From an uncultured Lautropia sp. (lineage in GTDB: Bacteria > Pseudomonadota > Gammaproteobacteria > Burkholderiales > Burkholderiaceae_E): a stretch of 9,245 nt of DNA. Position numbers and translations under genes: made by a program. Position 1 is the first letter of the stretch, and the number at the start of each line of letters is the position of its first letter. The stretch spans positions 1-9,245 of the forward strand of contig CALIXC010000213.1 in assembly GCA_938046755.1 (NCBI GenBank). Reading direction: 5' to 3'. Under the pieces are notes generated by a model. That model searched no databases, was not told where the DNA came from, and was given only the letters and a program-made list of their open reading frames with translations. Shown in pieces: positions 5,416-9,245 of the stretch.

Positions 5416-6500
5416 ACGCCCTGGGCTACCGGGCCCTGCGCCCCCTGCTGTTCCTGCAGGATCCCGAATGCGCCCACCACGCCGGCCTGCGACTGATGGA
5501 CCTGCTGACAGCCATGCCGGCCGGTCTGCGCCCGGCGCGCGTCCACGACCCCGTCGAGCTGCTGGGCCTGTCCTTTCCCAACCGCGTCGGCATCGCGGCC
5601 GGCATGGACAAGAACGCCAGTCACATCGACGCGCTGGCCGCACTGGGCTTCGGTTTCCTCGAGCTGGGCACCGTCACCCCGCTGCCCCAGCCCGGCAATC
5701 CCAAACCGCGGCTATTCCGCCTTCCCCAGGCCCAGGCCATCATCAACCGCTTCGGCTTCAACAACGAGGGCCTGGAAGCCTTCGTGCGCAACGTCCGAAC
5801 CTCCCGTACCTGGCAGAAGCGCCAGACGCTCCCCGCCGGCGCCCCCTGCCAGCCTGTCACCCCACCGGTGCTGGGCCTGAACATCGGCAAGAATGCCGCC
5901 ACCCCGCTGGAATCGGCCACGCGCGACTACCTCACCGGCCTGGCTGCCGTCATGCCACTGGCCGACTACGTGGCCATCAACATCTCGTCGCCCAACACCG
6001 CCAATCTGCGCAAGCTGCAGGGCGGCAACGAACTGGACGAACTGCTGGGGGCCCTGGACCGCGAGCGCCAGCGGCTGGCTACCTCGGTGGGCCGCAATCC
6101 GCCATTGCTGCTCAAGATCGCACCGGACCTTGATGACGACCAGATTGCCGTCATCATCGAGGCGCTGGTGCACCACCACATCGACGGCGTCATCGCCACC
6201 AACACCACTCTCTCGCGTGATGCCGTCAAGGGCCTGCCCCATGCCGAGGAAGCCGGCGGCCTGTCGGGCCGGCCCGTGTTCGAAGCCTCCAACCGGGTCA
6301 TTCGCACCCTGCGTGCCGGCCTGCCCGCCCGCTACCCCATCATCGGCGTGGGCGGCGTCATGTCGGCACAGGATGCCGTGGCCAAGATCGAGGCGGGTGC
6401 CGACCTCGTGCAGATCTACAGCGGCCTGGTCTATGAAGGCCCTGCCCTGGTCTCCGCCGCCGCTCGGGCCATTCACCGGCATGATGAGACGATACGCTAG
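5394..6500 (+). CDS. pyrD: dihydroorotate dehydrogenase (quinone), class 2
   Basis: It oxidises dihydroorotate to orotate in pyrimidine synthesis, passing electrons through FMN to membrane quinone. The N-terminal helices (about 1-40, LNALGYRALRPLLFLQDPE) are the quinone/membrane-contact part that defines class 2. Motifs in order are GIAAGMDKNASHIDALAALG, LELGTVTPLPQPGNPKPRLF, INRFGFNNEG, LGLNIGKN and NISSPNTANLRKLQ. The catalytic serine of the last is probably S199. Then come LLKIAPDL, GVIATNTTLSRD, GGLSGRPVF and VGGVMSAQDA, followed by GADLVQIYSGLVYEGP. Length is 368 residues against about 336 in E. coli; part of the excess is an insert near residues 128-148, before LGLNIGKN. The ATG lies inside bpt (22-bp overlap), so expression is probably coupled. 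Confidence 0.97.
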   Translation: MDTPERLNALGYRALRPLLFLQDPECAHHAGLRLMDLLTAMPAGLRPARVHDPVELLGLSFPNRVGIAAGMDKNASHIDALAALGFGFLELGTVTPLPQPGNPKPRLFRLPQAQAIINRFGFNNEGLEAFVRNVRTSRTWQKRQTLPAGAPCQPVTPPVLGLNIGKNAATPLESATRDYLTGLAAVMPLADYVAINISSPNTANLRKLQGGNELDELLGALDRERQRLATSVGRNPPLLLKIAPDLDDDQIAVIIEALVHHHIDGVIATNTTLSRDAVKGLPHAEEAGGLSGRPVFEASNRVIRTLRAGLPARYPIIGVGGVMSAQDAVAKIEAGADLVQIYSGLVYEGPALVSAAARAIHRHDETIR

Positions 6501-6503
6501 AAT
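6472..6503 (+). promoter_or_regulatory. weak candidate promoter of the IclR-family gene
   Basis: TAGAAT at 6498-6503, embedded in GCTAGAAT, resembles a sigma70 -10 and overlaps the pyrD stop codon. The best upstream hexamer, TTCACC at 6472-6477, is 20 bp away, which is too far for a strong site. The call rests mainly on the -10. Confidence 0.3.
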
Positions 6504-6532
6504 CACGGTCAACAGATAAATCCGTCTGCGGG

Positions 6533-6549
6533 GGGCCCATCCTGGGTCC
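6533..6549 (+). other. GC-rich hairpin in the pyrD–IclR gap
   Basis: GGGCCCA (6533-6539) can pair with TGGGTCC (6543-6549), with one G·U in RNA, around a three-base loop. No T-tract follows, so it is not a standard terminator. It would lie in the leader of an mRNA started near 6510. Confidence 0.35.
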
Positions 6550-6575
6550 TTCCCCAGAGCCCTCCTCGAGCCCTG

Positions 6576-7424
6576 ATGACAGACAACACACCTCCTGAAG
6601 CCACCATCCCCCCCCAGGCAGGCGCCGAGCCCGCCTCGCGCCCTGGCAAGGGCATCAAGACCACCATCCAGGTCCTGGAACGCATGGTGTCGCTGCTCGA
6701 CGCGCTGGCCCAGCAGCCCCGGGCCGTCAGCCTGAAGGAACTGTCCAGTCGCACGGCACTGCACCCATCCACTGCCCATCGCATCCTCAACGACCTGGTC
6801 ACCGCCCGCTTCGTCGATCGCGTCGACACCGGCAGCTACCAGCTGGGACTGCGGCTGCTGGAACTGGGCAACCTGGTCAAGGCCCGGCTCAACGTGCGAG
6901 ACGCCGCCATGGGCCCCATGCGCGAGCTGCACCGCCTCACCGGCCAGCCCATCAACCTCTCCATCCGCCAGGGTGACGAGATCGTCTACATCGAGCGTGC
7001 CCTGTCCGAGCGCAGCGGCATGCAGGTGGTGCGCGCTGTCGGCGGGCGGGCGCCCCTGCACCTCACCTCGGTCGGCAAGCTGTTCCTGGCGGGCGAAAAC
7101 CACCGCGCGCTGCAGAACTACATCAGCCGCACCGGCCTGGCCGGCCACACCCGCAACAGCCTCACCGACCCGGCCCGTCTGGAGCGCGAACTGGCCCAGG
7201 TGCGCTCCCACGGCTTCGCGCGCGACAATGAGGAGCTGGAGCTGGGTGTGCGCTGCATCGCCGCCGGCATCCGCGACGACTCGGGCGACCTGGTGGCCGG
7301 CCTGTCCATTTCGGCCCCGGCCGACTTCCTGCAGAACGGCTGGGTTGAACAGCTGTGCCGCACGGCAGCGCAGATCTCGGCTTCGCTGGGTTACGACGCC
7401 AGCGAATCGAACAGCGCCCACTGA
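6576..7424 (+). CDS. IclR-family transcriptional regulator
   Basis: A 282-residue protein. Residues 1-26 are a Pro/Ala-rich extension. The IclR-type winged helix spans about 29-93 (IQVLERMVSLLDALAQQPRA, then VSLKELSSRTALHPSTAHRI, then GSYQLGLRLLELGN), with the helix-turn-helix at about 52-74. The effector-binding domain follows (about 105-275), with the family signature from ARDNEELELGVRCIAAGIRD to GLSISAP. Members bind small organic metabolites and repress or activate catabolic genes, often neighbours; here the neighbours are housekeeping genes, so no target is suggested. The start has only a weak ribosome binding site, and downstream starts are unlikely before the DNA-binding domain. The gene is 75 bp after pyrD, and a strong terminator lies beyond its stop. 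Confidence 0.93.
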   Translation: MTDNTPPEATIPPQAGAEPASRPGKGIKTTIQVLERMVSLLDALAQQPRAVSLKELSSRTALHPSTAHRILNDLVTARFVDRVDTGSYQLGLRLLELGNLVKARLNVRDAAMGPMRELHRLTGQPINLSIRQGDEIVYIERALSERSGMQVVRAVGGRAPLHLTSVGKLFLAGENHRALQNYISRTGLAGHTRNSLTDPARLERELAQVRSHGFARDNEELELGVRCIAAGIRDDSGDLVAGLSISAPADFLQNGWVEQLCRTAAQISASLGYDASESNSAH

Positions 7425-7496
7425 GTCCAGGTCACAGCAGTGGCCATCACGGCCGGGCCATGAACGCCCGCCCGCCGTTCACCGAACCCCCCCATG

Positions 7497-7541
7497 AAAA
7501 AGGCCCCGGAGGGTGCATCACGCACCGTCCGGGGCCTTTCT
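7497..7541. terminator. bidirectional terminator between convergent genes
   Basis: GGCCCCGGA (7502-7510) pairs with TCCGGGGCC (7528-7536). After one G·G mismatch, GGTGC (7512-7516) pairs with GCACC (7522-7526) around a five-base loop. TTTCTT follows on the plus strand. On the minus strand the stem is followed by five T residues (7501-7497). It serves the IclR gene and the pbpG-like gene, more strongly the latter. Confidence 0.93.
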
Positions 7542-7558
7542 TCGTGCATCCTGGCCTG

Positions 7559-8923
7559 TCAGCCCTCCAGGAAGCGCCGGATGCGGTTGGCATCGGCCAC
7601 CCGCGAATACCGTCCCTGCGAATCCAGCAGCACGATGATCATCTGCCGGCCGTTGACGCGTGCCTGCATCACCACGCAATTGCCCGCCTCGTTGATGAAG
7701 CCCGTCTTCTGCACCGTCAGGCCCCATTGCTGGTTGCCCACCAGCGGATTGGTGGTGTGAAAGACCCGCGTACCGTAAGCCGTGCGCACCTGCAGCTGGC
7801 TGGCCACCGAGAAGCGACGGATTTCCGGATAGCGCGCCGAACGCGCCACCAGCAATGCCAGATCACGCGCCGTCGACACGTTCGAGGCCGACAGCCCGGT
7901 CGGATCAAGGAACACCGAATCCCACATGCCGATCTCGCGCGCCTTGCGGTTGGCCGCAGCCACGAAGGCCGCCACTCCACCCGGATAGCTGCGCGCCAGC
8001 GCATGGGCCGCACGGTTCTCGGAAGACATCAGCGCCAGCTGCATCAGCTCGGCCCGAGTCAGCTCGGTGCCCACCGGCAGGTGCGAGGTGCTGTAGCGCT
8101 CGGTATCGCGGTCCTCGGCCTCGATGCGGATCTTCTCGTCCAGCGGCTGGCCACCGTCCAGCACCACCATCGCCGTCATCAGCTTGGTCAGCGAGGCAAT
8201 GGGCAGCACCGCCGACGAATTCTTGTCATACAGGATCTTGCCGTTTCGCGGATCCACCACCAGCGCCACGCTGGAACGCAGCGCCAGCGGATCCGGGATG
8301 CGGTTCAGACCGGCCGCCTCGCCCAGCGAACCACTGGCGATGGCCGGCAGCTCGGCGGCACGGGATGCGAAGCTCTCGTTGCTTGCCAGCGACACCGTAC
8401 GCACACCGACCCTGGCACTGCCCGTACCCAGCAATTGCGGGCGTGCAGACGCAGAGCTGTGCTGGCCCTGAGCCGCAGCCGCCATGGCAGACTCGATACG
8501 CTTTCGCTGCACCGCAGCATCACGCCCCTTGCCAGAGTGCACGCCGGTCGTCGTTACTACGCGCACTGGGCTGAGGGCGGCTTTGGCAGCAGGCTTCTTC
8601 TTGGCATCGATTTGCGCATTTTTGTTACCAATTTTGGTTGTTTTGACGGCAGACGTCGCCTTGACGGTAGCTACCTTGGTCGCTTTAGCGCTGGCACTGC
8701 GCACGGCACCGCCCCGGATTGTCGAACCGGCGGCCTTGGTACCCGCAGCCGTCTTGCGCGTGCTCTTGGACGTAGCCTTGGCATTGCGCGACGCTCCCGC
8801 CTTGCCACTGACCCCGGCCGAAGGCTTCTGGGCGGGCGCCGCCTGAGCATACCCCCCCCCTGCCAGCAGCATTGCACCCACCAGCACCCTGGACACCCAC
8901 GACAACATAACTGCGCGCACCAT
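7559..8923 (-). CDS. pbpG: D-alanyl-D-alanine endopeptidase (PBP7-like) with long basic linker
   Basis: A periplasmic serine peptidase of the S11 type that cuts D-Ala–meso-DAP cross-bridges in peptidoglycan. Motifs of the penicilloyl-transferase fold are complete: SLTK with nucleophile S244 and K247, SEN at 301-303, and KTG at 406-408. The last sits in QKTGFINEAGNCVV, which is typical of PBP7/PbpG rather than of PBP5. Residues 1-28 are a signal peptide (cleavage after AQA). Residues about 31-124 are rich in Lys, Ala, Thr and Ser, with repeated KAT/KTT words, and make the protein 454 residues against roughly 310 for E. coli PBP7. The catalytic domain starts near 206. The start at 8923 is chosen over the in-frame ATG at 8956: it has AAAGG just upstream, gives a normal signal peptide, and lies downstream of the predicted transcription start. 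Confidence 0.92.
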   Translation of the reverse strand: MVRAVMLSWVSRVLVGAMLLAGGGYAQAAPAQKPSAGVSGKAGASRNAKATSKSTRKTAAGTKAAGSTIRGGAVRSASAKATKVATVKATSAVKTTKIGNKNAQIDAKKKPAAKAALSPVRVVTTTGVHSGKGRDAAVQRKRIESAMAAAAQGQHSSASARPQLLGTGSARVGVRTVSLASNESFASRAAELPAIASGSLGEAAGLNRIPDPLALRSSVALVVDPRNGKILYDKNSSAVLPIASLTKLMTAMVVLDGGQPLDEKIRIEAEDRDTERYSTSHLPVGTELTRAELMQLALMSSENRAAHALARSYPGGVAAFVAAANRKAREIGMWDSVFLDPTGLSASNVSTARDLALLVARSARYPEIRRFSVASQLQVRTAYGTRVFHTTNPLVGNQQWGLTVQKTGFINEAGNCVVMQARVNGRQMIIVLLDSQGRYSRVADANRIRRFLEG

Positions 8924-8932
8924 CTTTCCTTT
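8924..8932 (-). promoter_or_regulatory. ribosome binding site deciding the pbpG start
   Basis: AAAGGAAAG directly precedes the ATG at 8923; the AAAGG core is four bases away, slightly short but usable. The alternative ATG at 8956 has no comparable sequence. Confidence 0.55.
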
Positions 8933-8958
8933 AGCCACAACCTTGAACCAGGACATAC

Positions 8959-8988
8959 ATTCTAATAGCTAAATCATTGGTTTTTCAA
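8959..8988 (-). promoter_or_regulatory. sigma70-type promoter of the pbpG-like gene
   Basis: TTGAAA (8988-8983) and TAGAAT (8964-8959) are separated by 18 bp. Transcription would begin near 8952, which is downstream of the ATG at 8956 and supports the start at 8923 with a leader of about 30 bases. Confidence 0.65.
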
Positions 8989-9080
8989 TGCGTTACCCGT
9001 ACAGCCTTAAGCAGCGCCTAAAGTTGCGCGTCACCCACACACACCATCGACCGCCCATCCCCCGAAGATCCCCGCCCAGC

Positions 9081-9123
9081 CTGCATTCACCGGCATTCGT
9101 CGCCGAACGACCGACGGATGCAG
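9081..9123. repeat. imperfect inverted repeat in the right intergenic region
   Basis: CTGCATTC (9081-9088) and GGATGCAG (9116-9123) match at seven of eight positions as inverted arms. They flank a region with an inner GTCG/CGAC pairing (9099-9102 with 9108-9111). No T-tract follows. It could be a structured RNA end or an operator. Confidence 0.3.
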
Positions 9124-9141
9124 CTCCCGAACCGACGGGTG
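9103..9141. repeat. imperfect tandem direct repeat
   Basis: CCGAACGACCGACGGATG (9103-9120) recurs as CCGAACCGACGGGTG (9127-9141), differing by a 3-base deletion and one substitution. The two copies start 24 bp apart. Confidence 0.4.
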
Positions 9142-9161
9142 GCTGTCCAGGTTTTCGGGGT

Positions 9162-9174
9162 ATATGCAACATAT
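9162..9174. repeat. AT-rich palindrome ATATG-CAA-CATAT
   Basis: Perfect 5-bp arms surround a three-base centre in otherwise GC-rich DNA. This is the size and symmetry of a small dimeric regulator site, possibly for a gene starting beyond the right edge. Confidence 0.35.
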
Positions 9175-9245
9175 TCCGTAACAAGACTTGCTTTCATTGC
9201 CAGATTGAGCGCCGCGAGCGAAAGATCCGTCTGAAAGGCTGTGCG

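Larger units (their letters stand above)
8989..9245. other. intergenic region upstream of pbpG, no convincing gene
   Basis: A 63-codon minus-strand frame (8993-9184) has no recognisable motif, and its composition gives no support, so it is not called. The stretch holds the short repeats listed separately. No clear promoter was found for a rightward gene beyond the window edge. Confidence 0.5.

Noticed and set aside
5712..7421. 569-codon minus-strand open frame opposite pyrD and the IclR gene
   Set aside because: It spans two confident plus-strand genes and their gap, and shows no recognisable domain.
7355..8965. 536-codon plus-strand open frame across the pbpG region
   Set aside because: It is antisense to a gene with all three penicillin-binding motifs, a signal peptide, a promoter and a terminator. 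Its own product is His/Arg/Gln-rich with no known motif, typical of a shadow frame in GC-rich DNA.

Overview
The window is GC-rich DNA that looks like a betaproteobacterial chromosome, probably Burkholderiales. This is inferred from base composition, the aat–bpt–pyrD gene cluster, the IclR regulator and the style of the promoters; nothing here identifies genus or species. No phage, IS element, CRISPR array or plasmid gene was recognised. Most of the window is ordinary core genome, with one unusual regulator near the left end.

Left part (1-2763). The start of a membrane-anchored c-type cytochrome gene runs leftward out of the window. Divergent from it, across about 240 bp, is a 764-residue soluble protein that joins a PAS/histidine-kinase core, a receiver and a C-terminal OmpR/PhoB-type winged helix in one chain. 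It is in effect a whole two-component system in one polypeptide. The intergenic region holds a 7-4-7 tandem repeat and a spaced inverted repeat that could be its operator.

Middle (2764-3204). A short antisense remnant of a DUF1697-type gene lies next to the kinase 3' end. Beyond it is an initiator tRNA-fMet gene on the minus strand, with a terminator and a good sigma70 promoter. The palindromic -35 hexamer of that promoter appears to be shared with a divergent promoter for the Nudix gene, whose mRNA would then be leaderless.

Right of centre (3205-7424, plus strand). A zinc-ribbon Nudix hydrolase is followed by aat (Leu/Phe-tRNA-protein transferase), bpt (leucyltransferase for N-terminal Asp/Glu) and pyrD (quinone-dependent dihydroorotate dehydrogenase). 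The last three overlap end to end by 4 bp and 22 bp. Aat and Bpt together form the tRNA-dependent tagging branch of the bacterial N-degron pathway. An IclR-family regulator follows, probably from its own promoter.

Right end (7425-9245). A strong bidirectional terminator separates the IclR gene from a convergent pbpG-like D,D-endopeptidase gene. That protein carries an unusually long Lys/Ala/Thr/Ser-rich region between its signal peptide and its catalytic domain. The last roughly 250 bases hold no convincing gene but contain several short repeats.
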